Shown piece after piece: positions 30,946 to 39,857 of a stretch of DNA of 64,000 nt; position 1 is the first letter of the stretch, and each line of letters opens with the position of its first letter. Below the pieces are notes generated by a model. It was not told the origin of the DNA, made no database searches, and saw nothing but the letters and a program-made list of their open reading frames with translations. The position numbers and the translations under genes are program-made. The stretch is from Paracoccus subflavus (GTDB lineage: Bacteria; Pseudomonadota; Alphaproteobacteria; Rhodobacterales; Rhodobacteraceae): positions 310,001 through 374,000 of the forward strand of contig NZ_SISK01000001.1 of NCBI RefSeq assembly GCF_004310345.1, in the 5' to 3' direction.

Positions 30946-32106
30946 CTAGCCGCCGCCCTCGAAATCGGCGTTGCTTGCCAGCCGTGACAGCAGCAGCGGA
31001 ATCAGAAGAAGCAGCGACAGGCCAATGAAGATGGTCGAGAAACTCATCCCCTCGGCCAGGAAACCGATGGTTCCGGGGGCCAGCAGGATGCCGGAATAGC
31101 CCATCGTCGTCACCACCGACAGTCCGATCCCCTGCGCAAGGCCCGGCAGATTGCCCGCCGCGGAAAAGGCGATGGGCACCATGTTGGCGATGCCGATCCC
31201 GGCCACGGCGAACCCCGCGATCGCCACCGCCGCCGAGGGTGCAAGCCCCGCCAGCGCCAGACCCGCCATGGCAAGGACGCTGCTGAGGCGCAGCGTCCTG
31301 ACCGCGCCCAGACGGCGGCGGAGGCCGTCGCCCAGAAACCGCATCACGGCCATCGTTGCCGCGCAGGCCGCAAAGCCCCATCCCGCCAGCGACAGGGGGG
31401 CGCCCATCTCGCGCTGAAGATAGACGGCGGCCCAATCAAGGATGGCGCCCTCGGGGATCATCGAGGCAAGGGCCATCAGCCCGATCAGATAGGGCAGCGG
31501 CCTGCGCGGCAGGCGCAACGGCTGATGAACATGTTCCGCGCCGGGCGGATCGCGCAGCAGGCGCGGCAAGGCCCAGGCTAGGATCGCCGCGACGGCCAGC
31601 GTGACCAGCACGGCATGGCCCGTCTCGCCCAGGGTCTGGATCAGCATTCCGCCGGCCCCGGCCCCGGCGACCCCGCCAAGGGACCAGAACCCGTGGCAGG
31701 ACGACATGATGGCCCGGCGCCGGGCGCGTTCGACCGCCACGGCATTGGCGTTCATCGCCACATCCATGCCCCCGATCAGGCCCCCGAACAGCAGCACGGC
31801 CGCCGCGACGGTCCAGACCGACGGGGCCAGGGATATCCAAATCAGGCTGGGCGCGAACAGCACCGCCGCCAGCCTGGCGGCGTGGGCCGATCCGCGCCGC
31901 GCCACCAGCGCGCCAAAGACCGGCATCAGACAGATGGACCCCACCCCAAGCGCCAGCACCAGCAGCCCGGCGGTCGATTCGCCGATGCCCAGCCGCGCCA
32001 TCATCGCGGGCAGCTTGGGCGCCCAGCCGCCGACAACCAGACCGTTGGCAAAGAACAGCGCGGACACGGCCCAACGCGCCTCGATCCCGACGGGGGGTGC
32101 GTTCAT
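30946..32106 (-). CDS. MFS transporter
   Basis: A 386-residue major facilitator with twelve predicted helices. The first-half loop GALVARRGSAHAARLAA and second-half GDGLRRRLGAVRTLRLSS match the MFS cytoplasmic-loop pattern. It resembles the small FucP/YbjJ-like group of Rhodobacterales; substrate unknown. I chose the ATG at 32106, preceded by GGAAAGGA. A GTG at 32142 would overlap the upstream dehydrogenase stop by 4 bases but has no ribosome binding site. It lies 32 bases after that gene on the same strand, suggesting an operon. Confidence 0.85.
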   Translation of the reverse strand: MNAPPVGIEARWAVSALFFANGLVVGGWAPKLPAMMARLGIGESTAGLLVLALGVGSICLMPVFGALVARRGSAHAARLAAVLFAPSLIWISLAPSVWTVAAAVLLFGGLIGGMDVAMNANAVAVERARRRAIMSSCHGFWSLGGVAGAGAGGMLIQTLGETGHAVLVTLAVAAILAWALPRLLRDPPGAEHVHQPLRLPRRPLPYLIGLMALASMIPEGAILDWAAVYLQREMGAPLSLAGWGFAACAATMAVMRFLGDGLRRRLGAVRTLRLSSVLAMAGLALAGLAPSAAVAIAGFAVAGIGIANMVPIAFSAAGNLPGLAQGIGLSVVTTMGYSGILLAPGTIGFLAEGMSFSTIFIGLSLLLLIPLLLSRLASNADFEGGG

Positions 32107-32138
32107 GAGAGGGGTTTTCCTTTCCGATGTCGCGGCGA

Positions 32139-33140
32139 TCACAACATGCTGGGCACGATCAGATCCGGGGGAGGATAGCCGTCGGCAAAGGTCCTGATGT
32201 TGAAGATCACCTTTTCGCCCATCTCGATCCGGCCTTCGACGGTGGCGCTGCCCATATGTGGCAGCAGGACCACGTTCGGCAACTGGCGCAGGCGGGGGTT
32301 GATCTCGTGCCCGTGTTCGAACACGTCAAGGCCTGCCCCGGCGATCTCGCCCGCCCGCAGCATTCGGGTCAGGGCGTTTTCGTCGATCACCTCGCCGCGC
32401 GATGTGTTCACCACCACCGCCGTGGGCCTGAGCATCTTCAGCCGGCGGGCGTTCAGCAGGTGATAGGTGGATGGCGTATGCGGGGCGTTCACGCTGACGA
32501 TGTCCACCCGGCGCAGCATCTGGTCGAGGTTTTCCCACCAGGTCGCATTCAGCGCGGATTCGATCTCGGACGGCAGGCGGCGGCGATTGTGATAATGGAC
32601 GTGCATCCCGAAGGCATTGGCCCGGCGCGCCACGGCCTGCCCGATCCGGCCCATCCCCAGGATGCCCAGGTGCCGGCCGCCCAGGCGCCCGCCCAGATGG
32701 GCGGTGGGCGACCAGCCGCGCCAGCGCCCGGCCTGCATCTCGGCCAGACCCTCGGGGATGCGGCGGGTGACGGCCAAGATCAGCGCCAGGGTCATGTCGG
32801 CGGTATCTTCGGTCACGACGCCCGGGGTGTTCGTTACCAGAACGCCGCGCTGCCGCGCCGCCAGAATATCGATATGGTCGATTCCCGCCCCGTAATTCGC
32901 GATCAGTTGCAGCCGGTTGCCCGCCTCGGCCAGCATCGCGGCATTGATGTGGTCGGTCAGCGTCGGCACCAGCACGTCCGCCCCCCGCATCGCGGCCAGA
33001 AGCTCTTCCTGGGTCAGTCGCTCGTCCGTGTCGCGGGCTACCAAGTCGAACTGTTCGGCCATGCGCGCCTCGACCGGCAGGGGCAGACGGCGCGTCAGGA
33101 CGACACGCAGTTTCTGGCGATGGGGCCGCGGGCTGTGCAT
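32139..33140 (-). CDS. D-isomer specific 2-hydroxyacid dehydrogenase (glyoxylate/hydroxypyruvate reductase-like)
   Basis: A 333-residue NAD(P)-dependent dehydrogenase that interconverts 2-oxo and D-2-hydroxy acids. The coenzyme fold motif GMGRIGQAVA, the catalytic arginine in NTSRGEVID, a glutamate in DVFEHGHEINPRL and the catalytic histidine in LLPHMGSATVEGR are present. It most resembles GyaR-type glyoxylate reductases. The start at 33140 (MHSPRPHRQKLRVVLTR) has GTGAGG upstream. A downstream MFS gene may be co-transcribed. Confidence 0.9.
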   Translation of the reverse strand: MHSPRPHRQKLRVVLTRRLPLPVEARMAEQFDLVARDTDERLTQEELLAAMRGADVLVPTLTDHINAAMLAEAGNRLQLIANYGAGIDHIDILAARQRGVLVTNTPGVVTEDTADMTLALILAVTRRIPEGLAEMQAGRWRGWSPTAHLGGRLGGRHLGILGMGRIGQAVARRANAFGMHVHYHNRRRLPSEIESALNATWWENLDQMLRRVDIVSVNAPHTPSTYHLLNARRLKMLRPTAVVVNTSRGEVIDENALTRMLRAGEIAGAGLDVFEHGHEINPRLRQLPNVVLLPHMGSATVEGRIEMGEKVIFNIRTFADGYPPPDLIVPSML

Positions 33141-33310
33141 GGTGGCCTCACTTTCTCGATGCCATGTCGCGGCGGGCTTTTCATGGGCCGCCGCTTTTGG
33201 CAAACTGCCCGCGTCATGACACAGGCACAAGACCCAACGGGGATGCTTTCGGCCCCGATCGGGGGGCAGGAGAACCGCCGCAACGACGGTCGGGCAGAAA
33301 CGGACAGGAC

Positions 33311-33877
33311 ATGAGAATACCGACAATTTCTGGTGGCGCCGCAGCCGTTCTGGTTGCCACGGCCCATCTGGCCATGGCGCAGACGGCCGGAGTGCCCCTG
33401 TCTGCCGACGCCCGGATCGTCAGAACGCAGGCCGCAGCCGATGGCATGGTCCGCGGCGCCGTCACCAACCTGCCCTTGCCGCGTTACGTCAGCCTCAAGG
33501 GGTCCGAGGGCAATGCCCGGCGCGGTCCCAGCCTGTCGCATCGCATCGACTGGGTTTTCCGCCACCCCGGAATGCCCCTGCGGGTCGTGGCCGAGTTCGG
33601 TCACTGGCGCCGGGTCGAGGACAAGGACGGCGCGGGCGGCTGGGTGCATTACGCCCTTCTGTCGGGCGTCCGCACCGCCCTGGTGACCCAGGACATGCTG
33701 GAACTGCGCACCCGTCCCCACCCCGATGCCGATATCGTCGCCCGGGCCGAAATGGGGGCGATCGTGCGGCTGGGGGAATGCAATCCCGGCTGGTGCCGCA
33801 TTTCGGGCGGAGGTCAGCGCGGCTGGGTGCCCAAATCTGCGATCTGGGGGGTGGACCCGGATGAGGTCAAGGACTGA
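33311..33877 (+). CDS. Secreted bacterial SH3-domain protein
   Basis: A 188-residue protein with a signal peptide (hydrophobic core IPTISGGAAAVLVATAHLA, likely cleavage after AMA at residue 23). Two SH3-like repeats follow (about residues 50-118 and 120-185), matching the SH3_4 family: RYVSLKGSEGNARRGPS, GGWVHYALLSG, then LRTRPHPDADIVARAE and GWCRISGGGQRGWV. Such proteins act in the periplasm, probably on peptidoglycan or as binding modules. It converges on the M3 peptidase gene with 4 bases between stops. Confidence 0.85.
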   Translation: MRIPTISGGAAAVLVATAHLAMAQTAGVPLSADARIVRTQAAADGMVRGAVTNLPLPRYVSLKGSEGNARRGPSLSHRIDWVFRHPGMPLRVVAEFGHWRRVEDKDGAGGWVHYALLSGVRTALVTQDMLELRTRPHPDADIVARAEMGAIVRLGECNPGWCRISGGGQRGWVPKSAIWGVDPDEVKD

Positions 33878-33881
33878 CCGT

Positions 33882-35906
33882 TCAGGCCAGTCCCCGCCCG
33901 CGCAACAGCGCATCGACCCCCGGCATCCGATCGCGGAACGCCAGCCAGAGCTGGTCCGCCGGGGCCGACCCGCCGCGCGACAGGATCGCGTTCTCCAGCC
34001 GCCGCGCCGTGACCGGATCGAAGATGTCGCCGGTTTCGGTGAAGGCCGCAAAGGCGTCGGCGTCCATCACCTCGGACCACAGATAGCTGTAATAGCCGCT
34101 GGCATAGCTGTCGCCGCTGAAGACGTGGCTGAAATGCGGCGTGGCATGGCGCATCGGGACGGCCTGCGGGGCATCCAGGGATGCCAGGATGCGCGACTGC
34201 GCGGCCATCGGATCGGCCGGCGGATCGCCTCGGTGAAAGGCCAGATCGACAAGCGCGCTTTCCAGGTATTCGGTCGTGGAAAACCCCGCATTCGCCTTGC
34301 CCGCCGCCAGCAGCCGGTCGCGCAAACCCGGGGGAAGCGGTTCGCCCGTCTGGTGATGGCGGGCATGGGCGTCCAGCACGGCAGGCTGTTCCAGCCAGTG
34401 TTCGTAAAGCTGGCTGGGCAGTTCTACGAAATCCTGCGCCACCGCCGTGCCGGAAATCGACGGCCAGGTCACGTCCGATAGGATGTGATGCGTCGCATGG
34501 CCGAATTCGTGAAACAGCGTCCGCGCATCGTCCCAGGACAGAAAGGCGGGCGCACCGGGTGCCTCGGGCGGGGTGAAGTTGCAGACATTGACGACGATGG
34601 GCCTCTGGCCCGCGCCGATCTTGTGCTGGACCTGCAGGGACGAACACCAGGCCCCCGACCGTTTCGACGGCCGGGCGAAATAATCACCCACAAAAATCGC
34701 CATCAGCTGCCCGTTCCGGGTGATCCGCCAGGCACGGGCATCGGGCGACCACAGGGGGGCGTCGAAGGGCTGGAACTCCAGCCCGAACAGCCGGTGCGCG
34801 ACGTCCATCATGGCCCCCAGCATCGCGTCCAGCGTCAGATAGGGCTTGACCTGATCGGCGTCGAAATCGTGTTCGCGCCGTCGCAGGCGCTCGGCATAGA
34901 GCCGCCAGTCCCACGGCTGCAGGACATCGTTGATGCCGTCGTCGCGCAGCAGGGCGGTCAGTTTCGCCTCGTCCTCGGCCACGCGCCGGCTGGCGGGTTC
35001 CCAGACCTGTTCCAGCAGACCGGCCACGCGGTCGGCATCGCCTGCCATTTCCGGCTCCAGCTTGTAGGCGGCGAAATCGGCGTATCCCAGCAGGCGCGCG
35101 CGTTCGTGGCGCAGCGCCAGGATTTCCGCGACCAAGGGCAGGTTGTTCGTGGCCTGCCCGCCCGCGCCCTGCCCCGATCCGCGCGCGGCCCAGGCCCGGA
35201 AGGCAACCTCGCGCAGGGCGCGGTCGCCTGCATGTTCCAGGAACGGCACGATCAGCGACCGCGACAGCGTGACGATCTGGCCCGTCAGCCCGCGCTCGCG
35301 CGCCGCCGCGCGCATGGACCCCAGCAGCCAGTCGGGCAGGCCCGCCAGCCGGTCGTCGGGGACGGGCAGGACGTAATCGCGTTCATCCGCCAGGACATTC
35401 TGGGAAAACTGCGTGGTCAGCACGGCCATCCGGGCGCGGATCTCGGCCATGCGGTCGCGGGCGGCGGCGTCCAGCCCAGCCCCGGATCGGGTCAGGCCGC
35501 GCAAGGCCAGTTCGGTGATGCGGCGATCGTCGGGCGGCAGGCTGTCGGCGGTGTCGGCGACCGCCTTGACGCGCGCGAACAGACGCGGGTCCATGCCCGT
35601 CTTGCTGTTATAAGCGGCAAGCCGGGGGGCAAAGTCGCGTTGCAGCGCCTCTCTCGCGGGGTTCGAATCGACGCTGGCCAGGGTATAGAAGATCGACAGG
35701 ACGCGGTTCAGCCCGTCCTCGGCCGTTTCCAGGGTGGCGACGGTGTTGGCGAAGGTCGGCTGTTCGGGATTGGCGGCAATCGCCTCCATCGCGGCTTCGG
35801 CGGTGGCCAGTTCGCGTTCGAAGGCGGGGGCAAGGTCGTGATCCTCGATCCGGTCGAAACGCGGCAGCCCCTCGGGGCCGGTCCAGCGGGTGAGTTCGGG
35901 ATTCAT
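33882..35906 (-). CDS. M3 family metallopeptidase (oligopeptidase A/Dcp type)
   Basis: A 674-residue zinc peptidase that degrades short peptides in the cytoplasm. The zinc-binding LFHEFGHATHH lies in the C-terminal third, with the third ligand region ELPSQLYEHW after it, and the substrate-binding SYASGYYSYLWSEV close to the end. Length fits oligopeptidase A and peptidyl-dipeptidase Dcp (about 680), and I cannot separate the two. No signal peptide is seen. It is the last gene of the long minus-strand run, 24 bases after the MoeB/ThiF gene. Confidence 0.92.
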   Translation of the reverse strand: MNPELTRWTGPEGLPRFDRIEDHDLAPAFERELATAEAAMEAIAANPEQPTFANTVATLETAEDGLNRVLSIFYTLASVDSNPAREALQRDFAPRLAAYNSKTGMDPRLFARVKAVADTADSLPPDDRRITELALRGLTRSGAGLDAAARDRMAEIRARMAVLTTQFSQNVLADERDYVLPVPDDRLAGLPDWLLGSMRAAARERGLTGQIVTLSRSLIVPFLEHAGDRALREVAFRAWAARGSGQGAGGQATNNLPLVAEILALRHERARLLGYADFAAYKLEPEMAGDADRVAGLLEQVWEPASRRVAEDEAKLTALLRDDGINDVLQPWDWRLYAERLRRREHDFDADQVKPYLTLDAMLGAMMDVAHRLFGLEFQPFDAPLWSPDARAWRITRNGQLMAIFVGDYFARPSKRSGAWCSSLQVQHKIGAGQRPIVVNVCNFTPPEAPGAPAFLSWDDARTLFHEFGHATHHILSDVTWPSISGTAVAQDFVELPSQLYEHWLEQPAVLDAHARHHQTGEPLPPGLRDRLLAAGKANAGFSTTEYLESALVDLAFHRGDPPADPMAAQSRILASLDAPQAVPMRHATPHFSHVFSGDSYASGYYSYLWSEVMDADAFAAFTETGDIFDPVTARRLENAILSRGGSAPADQLWLAFRDRMPGVDALLRGRGLA

Positions 35907-35930
35907 GGCGCCTCCTTGGTTGGCGCAACC

Positions 35931-36992
35931 CTATGATGCCTGCGGGCCGCCTTCCAGTCCCGATCCGCAAACGGGGCAATCGCCGCGCCGTGCCGTGCCG
36001 ATCATGCGGCTTTCGCCATAAAGCCCGTCAAAGATCAGCATCCGGCCGCGCAGCCCCTGCCCCGCACCCGAGTCCGAAATGCCGGCCAGGTGCTTGATCG
36101 CCTCCAAGGCCATCAGGCTGCCGACAACGCCGGGCAACGGTCCGATCACCCCCGCCTCGGCGCAGGGGGGCGCCAGACCGGGGGCCGGGGCGGCGGGAAA
36201 CAGGCAGGTCAGGCACGGCCCGCCCCGCGCCGGATCATACAGCGCGACCTGGCCTTCCCACTGGGCGATGGCCCCCGCGATCAGCGGCACGCCGGCCGCG
36301 ACACAGGCCCGGTTGATCGCATCCCGCGCGGCAAAGCTGTCGGTGCCGTCCAGCACCAGATCGTGCTGCCCGATCAGGTCCGCATCGGCATCGGTGATCC
36401 GGCGCGGCAGGGGCGTTACCTGCACATGGGGATTGAGGGCGCGCATGGCGGCGGCAGCGGCGTCGGCCTTGGCCTCGCCCCGCTGGTCGCTGCGAAAGAT
36501 CACCTGGCGCTGCAGGTTCGACAGGCTGACCGTGTCGTCGTCGGCCAGCGTGATCCGTCCGACCCCGGCGGCGGCCAGATACAGGCAGACCGGCGCGCCC
36601 AGGCCGCCTGTACCCACGACCAGCACCTGCGCATCGCGCAGCCGCATCTGTCCGGGGCCGCCGATTTCCCGCAGCACCAGGTGGCGGGCATAACGGTCCA
36701 GTTCGGCGTCGGCCAAACCTCGGTCAGCAGGGGCCGCGGGCTGATCGGGTGCCGCACGGGCCCGCAACCGTGCCAGGACAGCGCGATAGACGAGAACCGC
36801 CGCCGCCGCCCCGCCTGCGACCAGCCACCCCTGTGCCGAGCCGCCGAAGACCGCGCCCAACCGGGGCGACAGCAGATGGGCAAGTTCGATCAACCCCCAT
36901 GCCGCGGTCAGTGCCCCCAGAATCAGGCGGCGGCGCAGGCCGAATACCCAGCCACCCGCCGCGATCATCAGCAAAAGAAAGACGCCGGCCAT
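35931..36992 (-). CDS. Membrane-anchored MoeB/ThiF family adenylyltransferase
   Basis: A 353-residue E1-like protein. Residues 1-72 hold two to three hydrophobic helices (FLLLMIAAGGWVFGL; LILGALTAAWGLIELAHL; WLVAGGAAAAVLVYRAV), followed by the adenylation domain: RYARHLVLREIGGPGQ, the ATP loop VVGTGGLGAPV, DDDTVSLSNLQRQ, DGTDSF, and zinc cysteines in CLTC and CPVC. MoeB and ThiF activate the C-termini of MoaD or ThiS for molybdopterin or thiamine synthesis. The membrane part is unlike classical MoeB. It begins 3 bases after the dut stop. Confidence 0.85.
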   Translation of the reverse strand: MAGVFLLLMIAAGGWVFGLRRRLILGALTAAWGLIELAHLLSPRLGAVFGGSAQGWLVAGGAAAAVLVYRAVLARLRARAAPDQPAAPADRGLADAELDRYARHLVLREIGGPGQMRLRDAQVLVVGTGGLGAPVCLYLAAAGVGRITLADDDTVSLSNLQRQVIFRSDQRGEAKADAAAAAMRALNPHVQVTPLPRRITDADADLIGQHDLVLDGTDSFAARDAINRACVAAGVPLIAGAIAQWEGQVALYDPARGGPCLTCLFPAAPAPGLAPPCAEAGVIGPLPGVVGSLMALEAIKHLAGISDSGAGQGLRGRMLIFDGLYGESRMIGTARRGDCPVCGSGLEGGPQAS

Positions 36993-36995
36993 TCC

Positions 36996-37451
36996 CTAGG
37001 CCCCGGTCGAGCCGAAACCGCCCGCCGCCCGTTCGGTCGAACGGCTGAATGCCTGAACGACGCCAAAACGGGGCCGCACGACGGGAACGAAGATCATCTG
37101 GGCAATCCGCTCGCCGGGCTGGATGGTCAAGGGGGGCGATCCGGCGGGGTTGCGGTTCCAGGTGCTGATCAGGATCTCGCCCGTATAATCGGGGTCGATC
37201 AGCCCGGTGGAATTGCCCAGCACCAAGCCGCGCCTGTGGCCCTGCCCGGATCGGGGGAGGATCAGCCCGGCACAGGAAAAATCGTCAAAGGACAGGGCGA
37301 TCCCGGCGCCGATAAGGACCGCCGGGGCCTGCGGCGCGATGTCCAGGGGCGCGTCGATGCAGGCGAACAGATCGACCGCCGCCGATCCCGGCGTCTGATA
37401 GTCCGGGATTCCCCAATCGAGAATACGCGGATCAAGTATCCTGACATCCAT
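36996..37451 (-). CDS. dut: dUTP diphosphatase
   Basis: Dut hydrolyses dUTP to dUMP, keeping uracil out of DNA. The 151 residues show the five trimeric dUTPase motifs in order: GSAAVDLFA, PRSG, GNSTGLIDPDYTGEI, RIAQMIF and TERAAGGFGSTG. The start at 37451 (MDVRILDPRILDWGIP) fits the family; longer in-frame extensions are not supported. It is 43 bases downstream of the methylglutaconyl-CoA hydratase gene and 3 bases upstream of the MoeB/ThiF gene, so it may ride on the leucine operon transcript. Confidence 0.95.
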   Translation of the reverse strand: MDVRILDPRILDWGIPDYQTPGSAAVDLFACIDAPLDIAPQAPAVLIGAGIALSFDDFSCAGLILPRSGQGHRRGLVLGNSTGLIDPDYTGEILISTWNRNPAGSPPLTIQPGERIAQMIFVPVVRPRFGVVQAFSRSTERAAGGFGSTGA

Positions 37452-37494
37452 GCCTGCCGCCCCCGCTGTTCCGGCCTGCAATAGCGGAAGCGGA

Positions 37495-38277
37495 TCAGAC
37501 CTGCCAGCGCGGCTTGCGCCTATCGAAGAAGGCGGCGATCCCCTCGGATGCCTCGCCGCCCTCCCAGACGGCGACCAGGCGGTCGATGCTGTCGTCGATG
37601 ACGGCCTGGTCGATGCGCGGGCCAAGGGCGCGGCATTGCGCCTTGGCGGCGGCCACGGCGCCGGGGGCGGCCATCAGGAACGGCGCCACTTCGGATTCGA
37701 CCGCCGCATCCAGATCGTCCAAGGCGACGCTGCGGGCGGCAAGGTTCAGCCCCACCGCCTCATCCGCGCCGAACAGCCGGGCCGAGAAGAACACGCGGCG
37801 GGCCTTGTCCTCGCCCATGCGGGCCAGGACATAGGGGCCGATGGTGGCGGGGATCAGGCCCAGCTTTACCTCGGTCAGGCCGAATGTCGCGGTGTTGGCG
37901 GCGATGGCGATGTCGGCCACGGCCATCATGCCGACGCCGCCGCCAAAGGCATTGCCGTGGACCCGGGCGATCAGCGGCTTCGGCAGCAGGTTCAGCGCCG
38001 ACAGCATCCCCGCCAGCACCCGCGCGCCGGTGCGCCGGGTGTCTGCATCGGCCTCCATCTGCGCGCGCATCCAGCCCAGGTCGCCGCCCGCGCAGAAGCT
38101 GGCGCCATCGCCCGCCAGCACGACGACGCGCACGGCGGGGTCTGTGCCAAGGCGGGCTGCGGCCTCGGTCAATTCCTCCATCATCCGCTGGGACAGGGCG
38201 TTATGCTTGTCGGGGCGGGCCAGCCACAGGGTCGCCACGCCGCGTCCGTCGGTGTCGATGCGGATCGTCTCAAACAT
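37495..38277 (-). CDS. liuC: Enoyl-CoA hydratase family, probable methylglutaconyl-CoA hydratase
   Basis: A 260-residue crotonase-fold enzyme. The oxyanion-hole motifs FCAGGDLGWM and HGNAFGGGVGM and the catalytic glutamate region TEVKLGLIPATIGPYV are clear. In the leucine pathway it would hydrate 3-methylglutaconyl-CoA to HMG-CoA. The assignment rests on position: it lies between HMG-CoA lyase (8-base overlap) and dut, downstream of both methylcrotonyl-CoA carboxylase subunits. The symbol is given by pathway analogy. Confidence 0.88.
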   Translation of the reverse strand: MFETIRIDTDGRGVATLWLARPDKHNALSQRMMEELTEAAARLGTDPAVRVVVLAGDGASFCAGGDLGWMRAQMEADADTRRTGARVLAGMLSALNLLPKPLIARVHGNAFGGGVGMMAVADIAIAANTATFGLTEVKLGLIPATIGPYVLARMGEDKARRVFFSARLFGADEAVGLNLAARSVALDDLDAAVESEVAPFLMAAPGAVAAAKAQCRALGPRIDQAVIDDSIDRLVAVWEGGEASEGIAAFFDRRKPRWQV

Positions 38278-39133
38278 GGGCCGTCCCCCTCAGGCTGTGC
38301 GCAAAGGCGGCGGCCTGTTCGATGACCGCCATGTCCAGGCCATGGGCGAACCCCCGCGCCGTCAGATGCGCGGCGACCTTTTCGGTGGCGACATTGCCCG
38401 CCGCGCCAGGCGCATAGGGGCAGCCGCCCAGTCCCCCGACGGCTGCGTCAAAGACGCGCAGCCCGCGCGCCAGGCTAGTGTCGATATTGTCCAGCGCACG
38501 GCCCGCCGTGTCGTGGTAATGCCCCGCCAGCCGTGCCGCCGGCAGTTCGTCCAGAACAGCAGCCAGCATGGAGTCGATGGTTTCGGGACGCCCCTGGCCG
38601 ATGGTGTCGCCCAGGCTGATTTCATAGCATCCCATATCCCGCAACGCCGCCGCGACGCGGGCGACATGGCCGGGGGGCGTCGGGCCGTCGAAGGGACAGT
38701 CCGTCACCACGCTGACATAGCCGCGCACCGGAATTCCGTCCGCCTGCGCCGCCCGCGCGACGGAAGCTGCCCGGTCCAGGCTTTCGGCGATGGTCGCGTT
38801 CAGGTTGGCGCGGCTGAAACCCTGGGACGCGCTGGCAAAGACCGCGACCTCGCTGGCCCGCGCGGCCCTGGCGGCTTCGTAACCCTGCATGTTGGGCGTC
38901 AGCACGGCATAACGGACGCCGGGCGCGCGGGCGATGCCCGCCATCACCTGTGCTGCGTCGGCCATCTGCGGCACCCATTTCGGGCTGACAAAGCTGGTCG
39001 CTTCGATCCGCTGAAAGCCCGCCTGCGACAGCATGTCCACAAGCGCGATCTTGTCCGCCGCCGGAATCATCCGCTTTTCGTTCTGCAGGCCGTCGCGCGG
39101 CCCCATCTCGAAGATTTCGACCGTCTCAGGCAT
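38270..39133 (-). CDS. mvaB: Hydroxymethylglutaryl-CoA lyase
   Basis: HMG-CoA lyase splits HMG-CoA into acetyl-CoA and acetoacetate, the last step of leucine breakdown. The 287 residues show the DRE-TIM signature EMGPRDGLQNEK, FVSPKWVPQMAD, SVVTDCPFDG and the catalytic-cysteine loop GGLGGCPYAPGAAGNVATE. I chose the ATG at 39133 (MPETVEIFEMGPRDG), which overlaps the upstream GST gene by 8 bases; an ATG at 39145 is also possible. Confidence 0.95.
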   Translation of the reverse strand: MPETVEIFEMGPRDGLQNEKRMIPAADKIALVDMLSQAGFQRIEATSFVSPKWVPQMADAAQVMAGIARAPGVRYAVLTPNMQGYEAARAARASEVAVFASASQGFSRANLNATIAESLDRAASVARAAQADGIPVRGYVSVVTDCPFDGPTPPGHVARVAAALRDMGCYEISLGDTIGQGRPETIDSMLAAVLDELPAARLAGHYHDTAGRALDNIDTSLARGLRVFDAAVGGLGGCPYAPGAAGNVATEKVAAHLTARGFAHGLDMAVIEQAAAFAHSLRGTAHV

Positions 39134-39857
39134 CGGGAAGCTCATAGAAATCGCGTTCGTAAAGCTGCGGCTCGCCCTGCTGCGGCAACGCGCGCCGAAA
39201 GGCCGGGCGCGCGGTGCAGCGATCGGCATAGGCCCGAAGCGCTGGGGTCAGGCGGACAAAACGGCCGGCGGTCCAGACCGACCAGCCCACGGCGCAGTCC
39301 ACGCCCGAAAAGCCGCTGGCCATCAGCCAGTCCTGGTCCTTGACCGTCTGTTCGACCAGGCACAGGGCGCGGGTTAGCCGCGCCGTCTCCAGTTTCATCA
39401 CCGTGGGCGATCGCGTCGAGGGATCGCGCAGGACCAGATGACTTTGCGTCAGGTTGGCGATGTGCTGGCCAAGGGTTTCCGCGAAATGCAGCCAGTCGAG
39501 CCAGCCCAGGCGTCCCTCGGCCCCCGGCGCGCGCCACAGGTGCGGCCCGCGGGTTTCGCACAGATATTCGACCATGGCGCCGGATTCGTGGATCACGTTG
39601 CCGTCGATCTGCAAGGCAGGCGCGCGGCCGACCGGATGGATGGCCTCGTATTCCGCGCCGCGCATGTCCTTGCTGCGCAGGTCCATCACCCGCAGGGCGA
39701 AGGGCAGTTCCAGTTCGTTCAGCAACCACAGGATCCGCATCGACCGCGACAGGGGCACGTGCCACAGGATGATCTTTCCGTTGTCATGGGTGACCGGTCC
39801 CCCTGCGGCGGGCGGCGGGGCCTCGGTCGGGACGGGATCGGGGGGCGTGTCAGGCAT
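39126..39857 (-). CDS. Glutathione S-transferase family protein
   Basis: A 243-residue GST-fold protein with an N-terminal thioredoxin-like domain (KIILWHVPLSRSMRILWLL; the cis-proline and substrate loop in GRAPALQIDG; ESGAMVEYL) and an alpha-helical C-terminal domain. A proline-rich leader of about 25 residues precedes the fold, so a later start is conceivable. It overlaps the mccA stop and the lyase start by 8 bases each, so it is firmly within the leucine operon. Why a GST sits here is not known; protection against reactive acyl-CoA by-products is only a guess. Confidence 0.85.
   Translation of the reverse strand: MPDTPPDPVPTEAPPPAAGGPVTHDNGKIILWHVPLSRSMRILWLLNELELPFALRVMDLRSKDMRGAEYEAIHPVGRAPALQIDGNVIHESGAMVEYLCETRGPHLWRAPGAEGRLGWLDWLHFAETLGQHIANLTQSHLVLRDPSTRSPTVMKLETARLTRALCLVEQTVKDQDWLMASGFSGVDCAVGWSVWTAGRFVRLTPALRAYADRCTARPAFRRALPQQGEPQLYERDFYELPDA

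Noticed and set aside
32107..32142. GTG start for the MFS transporter gene overlapping the upstream stop
   Set aside because: It gives an attractive GTGA overlap but has no ribosome binding site, while the ATG at 32106 is preceded by GGAAAGGA.
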